In this document: one piece after another, positions 53,249 to 61,617 of the stretch | Numbering within the stretch: the stretch's first letter is position 1 | Layout of the letters: each line of letters begins with the position of its first letter | Source of the DNA: Mucilaginibacter phenanthrenivorans | GTDB taxonomy: Bacteria; Bacteroidota; Bacteroidia; Sphingobacteriales; Sphingobacteriaceae | DNA length: 64,000 nt | Direction: 5' to 3' | Assembly (NCBI RefSeq): GCF_024721155.1 | Contig: NZ_JAHVAP010000011.1 | Coordinates: 113,187 to 177,186 of the forward strand | The notes under the pieces: model-generated | Told to the model about the DNA's origin: nothing | Databases searched by the model: none | What the model saw: the letters and a program-made list of their open reading frames with translations, nothing else | Made by a program: the position numbers and the translations under genes

Positions 53249-54772
53249 ATGAAATTTACCTGGTCAAAAATCAGCATCGCGCTGTTATCTGCATTTATAG
53301 TTTTTTCAATTAAGGTATCGGCTCAAAACGCAGATCCGGTTGTTAAAACTGATAAGGGATTTATAAAAGGTATAACAGAAAACGGGATTGCAGTTTTTAA
53401 AGGGGTGCCCTACGCTGCTCCGCCTGTAGGTTCGCTTCGGTTTATCGCACCTGTTGAACATGCGGCATGGAACGACACCCTTTCGGCGCAAAAATTCGGC
53501 TCAATAGCTGTGCAGCCGGGTGGAAAACAAGTGCAGGGAACTGAGGATTGCCTGAGCATGAATATTTATACGCCAAAAGCCGACGATAAAAAACGCGCCG
53601 TAGTAGTTTGGGTACACGGCGGCAGCATGACGGCAGGCTCGGGCAAGGGAATGGATGGACACGCTTTTGCCGATAATGACAACATTGTTACCATCACTAT
53701 TAATTACCGCCTTGGCGCATTCGGCTTTTTATACATGGATGATGTGGACAAACGCTACGCCGGATCGGGCAACTGTGGATTGCTTGATTGCGTAATGGCG
53801 CTTAAATGGATCAAGCAAAATATCGCATCATTTGGCGGTGACCCAAGCCGGGTAACTATAATGGGTGAATCCGCCGGGGCAAAGCTGATCAGCGCGGTGC
53901 TGGTTTCGCCACAGTCCAAAGGGTTATTTCAGCAATATATTGCAGAGAGCGGTTCAGTACAATGCATCAGGGATGAGGTTACCGCCAAAAACGAGCGATT
54001 AATGATTTTACATCAACTAGGTTTAGGGACAAATGATGCAAGTAAGCTGCTTATGCTGCCTGCTGATTCTATCATGAAGGCACAGGCAATAGTGTGTGCC
54101 GGTATCGGCGGAAATTCATTCTTCGGGCCGGTTTATGACGGGATAGTTATCAAGGAGGATGGCTACAAATACGCCGCCGGTAAGGAAATTCCACGGATAA
54201 AAGCGCTTATCGGCACCAACAAATACGAGGCTGCTGCATTTGTGAGCGAAGATGGATGGAGCAAGGATCCGGAAAATACCATCTTAAAGCCTTTGTTCCG
54301 GGATGGCGCACCGCTGGTTAATAAAACTTATCAAAACGAATTAAAAACCAGCGCTCCCTACGACGCTGCTGTAAAAGTAGTCACCCAATATATGTACCAA
54401 ATGCACAGTTACCGCTTTGCAAAGGTGCTGTCGCAAAACGGCATCCCTGTTTGGATGTACCGCTTTGATTATGATAATGATGAGAAATATGGCGCACGGC
54501 ACGGGGTGGAATTACATTATGTTTGGAGTAACCCAAAAGTAAAAGACAAGAAACCAGGACAAGATAAATTAGACCTGGAGATGCACAACGCATGGGTCGC
54601 ATTTATTAAAACCGGCAACCCAAATGTTTCAGCATTACCGAACTGGCCGCTCTATAAAAATGACACCCGGCAAGTGATGATTTTTAATAGTGAAAATAAA
54701 GTGGAAGAGATGAAAGAGGTTTTTGATGATAGGAGTTTCCCATCGCAAGTGTTCACTATAAATAACAAATAA
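53249..54772 (+). CDS. Secreted carboxylesterase family protein
   Basis: 507 residues, signal peptide ending KVSAQ. Type-B carboxylesterase fold: PYAAPPVGSLRF, EDCLSMNIYTP, VWVHGGSM and the nucleophile elbow GESAGA with Ser208. The acidic residue is probably Glu in GTNKYEAAAF and the His lies in ARHGVELHYVW. Broad ester hydrolysis in the periplasm; substrate unknown. TAATTTTA at 53223-53230 is a possible -7 element. Followed by a REP-like element. Confidence 0.92.
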   Translation: MKFTWSKISIALLSAFIVFSIKVSAQNADPVVKTDKGFIKGITENGIAVFKGVPYAAPPVGSLRFIAPVEHAAWNDTLSAQKFGSIAVQPGGKQVQGTEDCLSMNIYTPKADDKKRAVVVWVHGGSMTAGSGKGMDGHAFADNDNIVTITINYRLGAFGFLYMDDVDKRYAGSGNCGLLDCVMALKWIKQNIASFGGDPSRVTIMGESAGAKLISAVLVSPQSKGLFQQYIAESGSVQCIRDEVTAKNERLMILHQLGLGTNDASKLLMLPADSIMKAQAIVCAGIGGNSFFGPVYDGIVIKEDGYKYAAGKEIPRIKALIGTNKYEAAAFVSEDGWSKDPENTILKPLFRDGAPLVNKTYQNELKTSAPYDAAVKVVTQYMYQMHSYRFAKVLSQNGIPVWMYRFDYDNDEKYGARHGVELHYVWSNPKVKDKKPGQDKLDLEMHNAWVAFIKTGNPNVSALPNWPLYKNDTRQVMIFNSENKVEEMKEVFDDRSFPSQVFTINNK

Positions 54773-54778
54773 AAAACA

Positions 54779-54904
54779 TTGTCATTGCGAGCGATAGCGC
54801 GGCAACCTCGTCGCTATGCATTTACGCGAGGCTAGTCCTACACCATTCTGTTCGCCCTGTATTGCTACGAGGTTGCTTCACTCGTACCTCGTTCGCAATG
54901 ACAA
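54779..54904. repeat. REP-like palindromic repeat, copy C (arms swapped relative to copy A)
   Basis: Begins TTGTCATTGCGAGCG and ends CGTTCGCAATGACAA. Its left arm matches the right arm of copy A (14868-14965) and its right arm the left arm of copy A, while the centre CGCCCTGTATTGCTACGAGG keeps the same orientation. It sits between convergent genes. Confidence 0.85.
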
Positions 54905-54909
54905 TCGGG

Positions 54910-56181
54910 TTAAGCCTCTGACCTCTTCTTCTTCAAAGTTATCACCGTGATCTCCGGCCAGATGCCTAATCTGCCTGAAAACGCGAGGAAGCCGAAGCCC
55001 CGGTTAACGTACAGGTAGCGGTTCTTTTCGTTAACTAAACCGGCCCAGTCCAGGTAGCGGTATTGTACCGGGCTCCACCGGAACCCTGCTACTTCTACAC
55101 CAAACTGTGCGCCATGAGTATGGCCAGCCAGCGTTAAATGAACGGTTGTTGGATTAAATCGAACCTTTTCTTCCCAATGTGTTGGGTCGTGCGAGAGCAG
55201 AATCTTAAAGGCATCCTTATCAACTCCTTTTAAAGCTTTGTCAAGATCACCTAATTGAATAAATCCCCTGCCCCAATTTTGCACACCTATTAGTGAGATC
55301 TTTTGGCCATTCTTTTCAAGGTCGATATTTTCATCCAGCATCAAACGATAGCCGAGCGTTTTGTGATGTTCCTTTAATTTATCGAGGTTCGCCGCTTTTT
55401 CGGCTTCGCTTGCCCATTCTATGTAATCGCCATAATCATGGTTACCCAATATACTGAACTGACCGAACGGCGCCCTCAGTTGGCTGAAATTCGAAATATA
55501 AGGTTCTATTTCCCAGGCGGCATTGTTTACCAGATCTCCGGTAAAAACAAACAGGTCGCTTTTTTGCGCCTTGGCCAGGTCAATTCCGCGCTGCATAGCT
55601 TTGGTATCGTCAAAGCTGCCGGAATGGATGTCTGAAAGTTGTGTAATGGTGAACCCGTCAAAGGCCTCGGGCAGGTCATCGAAATAAAGCGTCGTACGAT
55701 GTACCTTATAATCATACTTACCCTTGAACATGGCGTACATAAAACCGCTGAACGGAACTGCCGCCACTAACACAGCTAGCTCGCTCACAAACTTGCGACG
55801 GGCTGGAAAATATGATTCAGCAACATTGGTTTTTGAGCCAAAAAGATGGCTTATTATCCCGTAAAAGAACCGGGTTATATCCCCCAAAAACAATACCAGC
55901 ACAAAAAAAATCTTGGTTATTAAAAAGGTGAGGAACAAGCTCAGCATCCACTCATGAAAGGGCGTCATTCCTCGCGCAGTGCTGAAGGCACCGAAGCCGG
56001 CAATGAAAACTACGGTTATCCCTACTGATATTCCCAGGTAGCCCCAGTTAACCAGGTTGCGCGCCAGCCCTGATTGCCAGCCGTTCGTTATGGTTTTGAT
56101 CCCGTTGAATACATACCAGTCCAGCAGGAGGCTGATGACTGCCATTACCAGGAAAACTTTTATAAAACCACCGTTGTGCAT
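54910..56181 (-). CDS. Membrane metallophosphoesterase
   Basis: 423 residues. About four N-terminal membrane helices (1-150), then a calcineurin-like phosphoesterase domain (about 170-415): QLSDIHSG, VFTGDLVNN, LGNHDYGDY, LLSHDP and LAGHTHGAQFG give all the metal ligands. Relatives include YkuE-type UDP-lipid or nucleotide phosphoesterases. Catalytic domain is predicted to be on one membrane face; substrate unknown. Confidence 0.92.
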   Translation of the reverse strand: MHNGGFIKVFLVMAVISLLLDWYVFNGIKTITNGWQSGLARNLVNWGYLGISVGITVVFIAGFGAFSTARGMTPFHEWMLSLFLTFLITKIFFVLVLFLGDITRFFYGIISHLFGSKTNVAESYFPARRKFVSELAVLVAAVPFSGFMYAMFKGKYDYKVHRTTLYFDDLPEAFDGFTITQLSDIHSGSFDDTKAMQRGIDLAKAQKSDLFVFTGDLVNNAAWEIEPYISNFSQLRAPFGQFSILGNHDYGDYIEWASEAEKAANLDKLKEHHKTLGYRLMLDENIDLEKNGQKISLIGVQNWGRGFIQLGDLDKALKGVDKDAFKILLSHDPTHWEEKVRFNPTTVHLTLAGHTHGAQFGVEVAGFRWSPVQYRYLDWAGLVNEKNRYLYVNRGFGFLAFSGRLGIWPEITVITLKKKRSEA

Positions 56182-56265
56182 GTATGTCTTTTATAAGTCC
56201 GCAATTTATAAAAGGAAAGGTAATTGTGAGGTAAAAGTTTTAGGCCGTACTATTTAAGTAAGTTC

Positions 56266-57012
56266 TTATTGCAGGTATTTGTTCGGAACATTCCCGGGTG
56301 TATAATCAATGCCATAGGCATGCCCAATCAATAATGAAACTACTTCCATAACTGTTTGCTCCTTACGATGCACCTGCGGCAATGACCCCATCATTGCATA
56401 ACTGATTGGGTTTACAGCCGGAAAAAAGGTCTCCCACTCGTATCCTTTGCCCCAGATCAATCCTTTTACAGTTATCAGCAGGTCAGCGGCGTTCTCAAGC
56501 AGGAAGCGTAGCATGTCGACCGAATTGTTGCCGTTTTGATTAACCGTGTGAAAAATAGGTGTGTGTCCACCGAAACCATAACTGTCAAAAGCAGCTTTGG
56601 CATTTACATCCGCGCCGTGCTTTACCAGTACCCTGGCGCAGTCAACGCTATTATATTCTGCACAAAAATGCAGTAGCGTACCACCGGTTAACGGCGTGTA
56701 GGTATTGTTATATTGCGAATAGGTTTTGGATCTTATTCCCTGATCATCGGCTATAAGCCTTTCTAATGTCCCGGCATCATCAACAAAAACAGCCAGCAAA
56801 GCCTTGTCTTCAAACTCAAGCCCGGCATCAATAAACGCCATTACACAATCCTTAAATCGTGGTGTACGGGTATACATCTCAACCATAGTGGTGAATAGCG
56901 GTGCGCCATCATCCATTATCTCGTTCGGACTGCCCCCATCAGCGAAATATCTTTTTATTCCTTCCACAGAATGAACTTCAATATCATAAAGGATCTGGGC
57001 ATAGTCGGGCAT
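56266..57012 (-). CDS. Ankyrin-repeat protein
   Basis: 248 residues. At least three ankyrin units: DVHSVEGIKRYFADGGSPNE-like start (about 10-30), GGTLLHFCAEYNSVDCARVL with VKHGADVNAK (about 110-140), and GHTPIFHTVNQNGNNSVDML (about 148-175). A protein-binding scaffold; no catalytic domain. TAACTTTA just upstream on the minus strand could be its -7 element. Confidence 0.85.
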   Translation of the reverse strand: MPDYAQILYDIEVHSVEGIKRYFADGGSPNEIMDDGAPLFTTMVEMYTRTPRFKDCVMAFIDAGLEFEDKALLAVFVDDAGTLERLIADDQGIRSKTYSQYNNTYTPLTGGTLLHFCAEYNSVDCARVLVKHGADVNAKAAFDSYGFGGHTPIFHTVNQNGNNSVDMLRFLLENAADLLITVKGLIWGKGYEWETFFPAVNPISYAMMGSLPQVHRKEQTVMEVVSLLIGHAYGIDYTPGNVPNKYLQ

Positions 57013-57132
57013 TATCGATTTTATTGGTTAACTAAAGTTAGGCGATTTTTTAATTATTTCATAGTCAATTAAATATGCCTCTAACAAGCCTGCAACAAAA
57101 AGATAAATCCCTTAAACTGCTCACTTCGGAGC

Positions 57133-57158
57133 GTCCGACATTCAGACTTTCAGACTTA
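57133..57158. repeat. Degenerate stutter tract, ACTTTCAGACTTA type
   Basis: GTCCGACATTCAGACTTTCA and GACTTA repeat CAGACTT variants. Related to the 1531-1552 tract in the complementary sense. Confidence 0.55.
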
Positions 57159-57163
57159 AACCC

Positions 57164-57171
57164 TATTTTTG
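57164..57171 (+). promoter_or_regulatory. -7 element for mazG
   Basis: TATTTTTG, a perfect TAnnTTTG, 24 bases before the ATG at 57196; the stutter tract lies where a -33 element would be. Confidence 0.45.
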
Positions 57172-57195
57172 CCTTAATTCGTGTAATTAAAACAT

Positions 57196-57999
57196 ATGCC
57201 ACTAACGCCGCCATCAACTGCATCAACTCCCGAAACTGCCTTTACCCGGCTGCTTACCATTATGGACGACCTTCGACTTAATTGTCCATGGGATAAAAAG
57301 CAGACGCTGGAAAGTCTGCGTCATTTAACCATTGAGGAAACGTATGAGCTATCTGACGCAATTTTAGGCGCTGATATGTCCGAAATAAAAAAGGAGTTGG
57401 GCGATATTATGTTGCACCTGGTATTTTATGCCCGCATAGCTTCCGAAACCAACGACTTTAATATTACGGATGTATTGAACGGCATTTGCGATAAGCTGGT
57501 TAACCGCCACCCGCATATTTATAGCGATGTGGAGGTACAGGACGAAAATGACGTAAAGCGCAACTGGGAACAAATAAAACTTAAGGAAGGCAATAAATCT
57601 GTATTAGGTGGCGTACCTGCATCATTGCCTGCCCTGGTAAAAGCATCCCGCATCCAGGAAAAAGCCCGCGGCGTTGGCTTCGACTGGGAGGAGAAAAAAC
57701 AGGTTTGGGCCAAGGTTGAGGAGGAGCTACAGGAGTTTAAAAACGAATTCAATGCGGAGGATGAAAGCACCATAGATCATGAAAAAGCCGAAGGAGAATT
57801 TGGCGACCTGTTGTTTTCATTGATCAACTATGCCCGCTTCATCAACATTAACCCTGAAGATGCGCTTGAAAAAACGAATCGTAAGTTTATCAAGCGGTTT
57901 CAATATTTAGAAGGCAAGGCTATTGAACATGGCAAACAATTAAAAGACATGAGCCTGGCGGAGATGGATGTTTTTTGGGATGAGGCGAAGAGAATATAA
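57196..57999 (+). CDS. mazG: Nucleoside triphosphate pyrophosphohydrolase MazG
   Basis: 267 residues, two MazG domains. The first has the E-E-x-x-E-x-x-D and E-x-x-D metal motifs: Glu47, Glu48, Glu51, Asp54 (IEETYELSD) and Glu67, Asp70 (KELGDIMLHLVFYARIA). The second (about 150-265) carries KVEEELQEFKNE and GEFGDLLFSLINYAR. It hydrolyses NTPs to NMP and pyrophosphate, protecting against aberrant nucleotides and lowering (p)ppGpp effects. ATG 57196 has the -7 element at a good distance. Confidence 0.93.
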   Translation: MPLTPPSTASTPETAFTRLLTIMDDLRLNCPWDKKQTLESLRHLTIEETYELSDAILGADMSEIKKELGDIMLHLVFYARIASETNDFNITDVLNGICDKLVNRHPHIYSDVEVQDENDVKRNWEQIKLKEGNKSVLGGVPASLPALVKASRIQEKARGVGFDWEEKKQVWAKVEEELQEFKNEFNAEDESTIDHEKAEGEFGDLLFSLINYARFININPEDALEKTNRKFIKRFQYLEGKAIEHGKQLKDMSLAEMDVFWDEAKRI

Positions 58000-58100
58000 G
58001 CACCTCCCCTAAACTGCGAAGCGATCATGAATGCCTTAGAAAAGTAATTGATTTATGAATAATCCCCTCCAAAGGAGAGGACTTTAACTTCGTTCTTTAA

Positions 58101-58119
58101 CCCTCTCCGTTGGAGAGGG
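58101..58119. repeat. Hairpin CCCTCTCC-GTT-GGAGAGGG
   Basis: Perfect 8-bp stem followed by CAGGGTGAGG. A weaker relative CCCCTCC-AAA-GGAGAGG lies at 58064-58080. It is in the 281-base gap between mazG and the sigma gene; no T run follows. It resembles dispersed hairpins of this phylum. Confidence 0.6.
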
Positions 58120-58280
58120 CAGGGTGAGGCCAAAACAAAAACACCTGCATACCTGTCACATTAACAAGCCGTTAATAATTATGTATCTGTAAATTAATTT
58201 TCAATTATTGTAGCGATTCCGCGTGCTGTTTCGTACGGGATGATATAAAGCAATAATTTGAGCTGAACTAAACATATTTA

Positions 58281-58844
58281 ATGCATCAACCGCGCGGCAT
58301 TGCTGAAGAAGAAATAATCAGCAATTGCAAAACAGGCAGCCTTAAATACCAGGAATTGCTGTATAAGCAGTTCTATGGCTATGCCATGGGTATTGCCCTG
58401 CGCTACAGCATAAACCGCGATGATGCGCTAGAAGTTGTTAATGACGCTTTTATAAAAGTATTTAATAGCATAAAAAACTATAACAGCGACCGGCCCTTTA
58501 AAGCGTGGCTTCGAACAATTATAGTTAACACTGCTATTGACCGCCGGCGAAAGGAAATTAAGTTTCAGCTGCATGTTGAAATTGATAACGCCATGCCGCT
58601 CGGCAACAGCACTAATGCAATTGAAAATTTAAATGCGCAAGACATTTTGAAGCTGATGCAGCAATTACCGCCCGTTCAACTTACCATTTTCAATTTATAC
58701 GAAATAGACGGCTATAGTCATGACGAAATATCAAAAATGCTGACTATGCCCGAAAGCTCATCCAGGGTTTACCTGAGCAGGGCTAAGGAGAAATTAAGGA
58801 ATTTATTACGATCAGAAGCACATAACCATGGACGAGTTGGATGA
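58281..58844 (+). CDS. ECF-type RNA polymerase sigma factor
   Basis: 187 residues, sigma-70 region 2 (about 22-90) with LYKQFYGYAMGIALRYSINR and DRPFKAWLRTIIVNTAIDRR, and region 4 (about 125-180) with LPPVQLTIFNLYEIDGYSHD and the helix-turn-helix SSSRVYLSRAKEKL. It directs RNA polymerase to alternative promoters. Its last 17 bases overlap the next gene, which has an anti-sigma-like N-terminus; the pair is translationally coupled. Confidence 0.93.
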   Translation: MHQPRGIAEEEIISNCKTGSLKYQELLYKQFYGYAMGIALRYSINRDDALEVVNDAFIKVFNSIKNYNSDRPFKAWLRTIIVNTAIDRRRKEIKFQLHVEIDNAMPLGNSTNAIENLNAQDILKLMQQLPPVQLTIFNLYEIDGYSHDEISKMLTMPESSSRVYLSRAKEKLRNLLRSEAHNHGRVG

Positions 58845-60195
58845 CCAATTAAAAAACCGCATTAAGGAGGTGTTCGACAATTTCGAAGACACCTCTGCCG
58901 ATGAGGGCTGGCTGCTGCTCAGGGAGAAGTTCCCGGAGAAGCGGGACAGGCGCGGTGCGTTTATTTGGATGTGGTGGGGTGCAGCAGCGGTTGTGCTTGT
59001 GTTTTTAGGACTATTTTTATGGATGGGGAACGCGCCGGATAAACCGAAAAACCATATTGTTAAAGTCATAAATCATCCTAAACAGGAAAAGTTGGTCCCT
59101 AAAAAAGTTATCGCAGATACCCCGGTTAATAATGTTATTGCTGCGAAGAAAAAGACAACCAGGAGTCAGTCGGCACAAAACCAGCAGGCGACGATTTTGC
59201 AGCCCACCATTATTCCAGCTAATCCGTTTACCCCAATCCCGGGTAAACCTGCTGCAGTATTGCCTGTAGTTGATACTACTGCAAGGCGTACCTTAATAGC
59301 TAAAAACAACCGGGACAGCACAAAGTCAACAATAAACAAAGCGCCGCAGATGGCTGCTAATACCAGTGTGCTAACAACAACGAATAAAACCCCAGCAAGT
59401 GCTGTACCTCCTCCACAGGATAAACCAAAATCATTGGTAATTCAGGATAAAAAACCGGCAAAAGATATCATCGCTATGTTTAAAGATGATAAAGGCATTG
59501 CTAACAAAAAAGATATTGAAGAGGCTCAGTCAAAAAAAGTGCGTTTTGGTGTGTATGCCGCCACCTATTTTAACTATTCAAAAGGCAGCTCAAACCAAAT
59601 GAACGTGGGTGCGGGTGTAACTTCAGATATCCCGCTTACCAATAATTTAAAGCTGGTAACTGGTATTTCCGTTGGGCAAAACTCATTGAGCTACTCGGCA
59701 GTGCCATCGGAGGTTTACAGTTCATCAAATGCCCGATTTGTACCGGCTGCACTTGCGGCTCCGGCTAAAGAATTTATGGCGTTGTCGACCCCTACTGTTA
59801 AAAATTATAATGCCAGCCTTATTGGGCTTGACGTACCGGTTAACCTAAAATATGAATTTAACCCGCAAAAAACTGATGCCTATTTTTCCTTGGGCTTAAG
59901 CTCAGGCACTTTTATCGACGAGACTTATACTTACAAATATAATTACCCATCGCTGGCATCAAGCACCTTGCAACAAACCAAGGACGAGTCAACCGGTACC
60001 AAATTCAATAGTTTTTATTTCGCCAAAACACTGAACGTGGCCTTTGGCATCGGCTATCCGTTTGGCGGGAACAGGCTTATCATCGAACCATTTTTAAAAT
60101 ATCCGCTTGATGGCATGGGATCGCAAAACCTGCGCTTCGGTTCTGGCGGATTAAACCTGAAATTTAACTTCTTATCGCAACCAAAACATAAATGA
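58828..60195 (+). CDS. Anti-sigma-like membrane protein with C-terminal beta-barrel
   Basis: 455 residues. An N-terminal acidic helix (1-40, DDQLKNRIKEVFDNFEDTSA) faces the cytoplasm, one membrane helix (about 43-66) follows, then a long Pro/Thr/Lys/Ala-rich linker (about 70-240), and a C-terminal part (about 245-455) with alternating strands such as GVYAATYFNYSKG and FAKTLNVAFGIGYPFGG, resembling an outer-membrane beta-barrel of the PorT/OmpA-like type. Joint inner-membrane and barrel parts in one chain suggest a sensor spanning the periplasm. It overlaps the sigma gene by 17 bases and is probably its antagonist. Confidence 0.8.
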   Translation: MDELDDQLKNRIKEVFDNFEDTSADEGWLLLREKFPEKRDRRGAFIWMWWGAAAVVLVFLGLFLWMGNAPDKPKNHIVKVINHPKQEKLVPKKVIADTPVNNVIAAKKKTTRSQSAQNQQATILQPTIIPANPFTPIPGKPAAVLPVVDTTARRTLIAKNNRDSTKSTINKAPQMAANTSVLTTTNKTPASAVPPPQDKPKSLVIQDKKPAKDIIAMFKDDKGIANKKDIEEAQSKKVRFGVYAATYFNYSKGSSNQMNVGAGVTSDIPLTNNLKLVTGISVGQNSLSYSAVPSEVYSSSNARFVPAALAAPAKEFMALSTPTVKNYNASLIGLDVPVNLKYEFNPQKTDAYFSLGLSSGTFIDETYTYKYNYPSLASSTLQQTKDESTGTKFNSFYFAKTLNVAFGIGYPFGGNRLIIEPFLKYPLDGMGSQNLRFGSGGLNLKFNFLSQPKHK

Positions 60196-60276
60196 AAATT
60201 GTTAGGCCAATGAATTGAATGTCAGATAATGGATGTTAAATTTCGAATAACTAACTAAAAGTGACCCGATATTCAA

Positions 60277-60296
60277 CTAATCTCCGGTCTCTAATT
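60277..60296. repeat. Degenerate stutter tract, inverted copy of the 21897 type
   Basis: CTAATCTCCGGTCTCTAATT, the complement of TTAGAGACYGGAGATT found at 21897-21926. It is part of a wordy 118-base gap between convergent genes. Confidence 0.5.
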
Positions 60297-60312
60297 AACT
60301 ACTTCTGATCAA

Positions 60313-61533
60313 CTACTTAAACTGTATCGCCTTTACCGGTTCAATACGGCTTACCAGCATGGATGGACCAACCATTACCAGCAAGCAAACCACCAAGGTA
60401 CCAACGTTTAAAAGAATCAGGTCGAGCCAGTCAAATTGGATAGGGACGAAGCTCATGTAGTACGATGCCTGGTCGAGCTTGAAAAGATGTGTTTGCGATT
60501 GAAAAAAGCCAAAGCCGATGCCAAATATATTTCCGAACAGCATACCGAGGCCAATGAGGTAAAATGCATTGTATAAAAACACCTTTTGTATGGCCCAGTT
60601 ATTTGCGCCCATAGCCTTTAATATCCCGATCATGGCTGTACGTTCCACAATCATGATCAACAGGGCCGAGATCATATTGATAACAGCAACCAGGATCATC
60701 AGTACCAAAACTACCTGCGTATTACCGTCAAGCAGGTCGAGCCAGCCGAATATGGTTGAAAAATTTTCGGTTACGGTATAGGCCTTCAATTTTGTGGGCA
60801 GTATATCGTCAATGCTATTGGCGGTTTGGTTTAGCTGGTCAAAATCAGCAACCTGGATCTCATACCCGCCTATTTCGTCGGGCTTCCAGCTGTTAAGGCG
60901 GTTGATCAACGCCAGATCCCCTACTACGTAATGTTTATCTATCTCCTCGATACCCGTGTCGAAAATCCCGGTAATAACAAACGGGCGGCGACGCAAGTGC
61001 TCCTGTACAAAATACATCTGGATCTTATCCCCCACTTTCAGCCTGAGCCTGTCGGCAGTAACCTGGGAGATCAACAACTGTGTTTTCGACTTAACAGAAT
61101 CACTAAAATTAATCGTGGTACCGGTAACAATATTGTTTTTGAAAAAGGCCCAGCTATAGGTTTTATCAACGCCTTTGAGTATTACGCCTTCAATTTCGTT
61201 ATGGGCCTTTATTATTCCCGGTTTGGTAGCAAAGGGAACAATGGTGGTAACATTACTGTTTTGGTGCGCCCTTTTTACAAAGTTTCCATCTGCTGTAAAT
61301 GGTGAGTTTTCGTAAGAGTTATTAAGGTCGTACTTTACTACCTGCATATCGCCGGAGAACCCGCGGATCTTTTGCCTGATCTCGTTCTTAAAGCCCCTTA
61401 CAACTGCCAGCGAAAGGATCATTACAGCCAAACCAAGTGCAATACCAACAATGGCAATCCGCACAATTAATTTTGAAAAGGTGCGCTTTGACTTAAATGT
61501 AATACGATTAGCTATAAAATAGGCGAAACTCAA
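60313..61533 (-). CDS. LolC/LolE-type lipoprotein-releasing ABC permease
   Basis: 406 residues from the chosen start. One N-terminal helix (VRIAIVGIALGLAVMILSLA), a large periplasmic MacB-like domain (about 45-245) and three C-terminal helices, as in LolC/LolE/FtsX. It would help release lipoproteins from the inner membrane; no ATPase gene is adjacent. The start is uncertain: no ATG is available. TTG 61533 (reading LSFAYFIANRITF) fits the family length and a CATATTTG promoter nearby; GTG 61608 would add 25 residues and lies only 9 bases from the divergent namZ start. Confidence 0.85.
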   Translation of the reverse strand: MSFAYFIANRITFKSKRTFSKLIVRIAIVGIALGLAVMILSLAVVRGFKNEIRQKIRGFSGDMQVVKYDLNNSYENSPFTADGNFVKRAHQNSNVTTIVPFATKPGIIKAHNEIEGVILKGVDKTYSWAFFKNNIVTGTTINFSDSVKSKTQLLISQVTADRLRLKVGDKIQMYFVQEHLRRRPFVITGIFDTGIEEIDKHYVVGDLALINRLNSWKPDEIGGYEIQVADFDQLNQTANSIDDILPTKLKAYTVTENFSTIFGWLDLLDGNTQVVLVLMILVAVINMISALLIMIVERTAMIGILKAMGANNWAIQKVFLYNAFYLIGLGMLFGNIFGIGFGFFQSQTHLFKLDQASYYMSFVPIQFDWLDLILLNVGTLVVCLLVMVGPSMLVSRIEPVKAIQFK

Positions 61534-61617
61534 TGCTGCTGGATTTTTGTACCTTCGCAAATATGCGGTTTTACCGCTAAAAACCGGCAAACTTAAATCC
61601 CGAAACACCGTTTATTT

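Noticed and set aside
57075..57281. 68-codon frame overlapping the mazG start
   Set aside because: It runs through a stutter tract and into mazG in a different frame.
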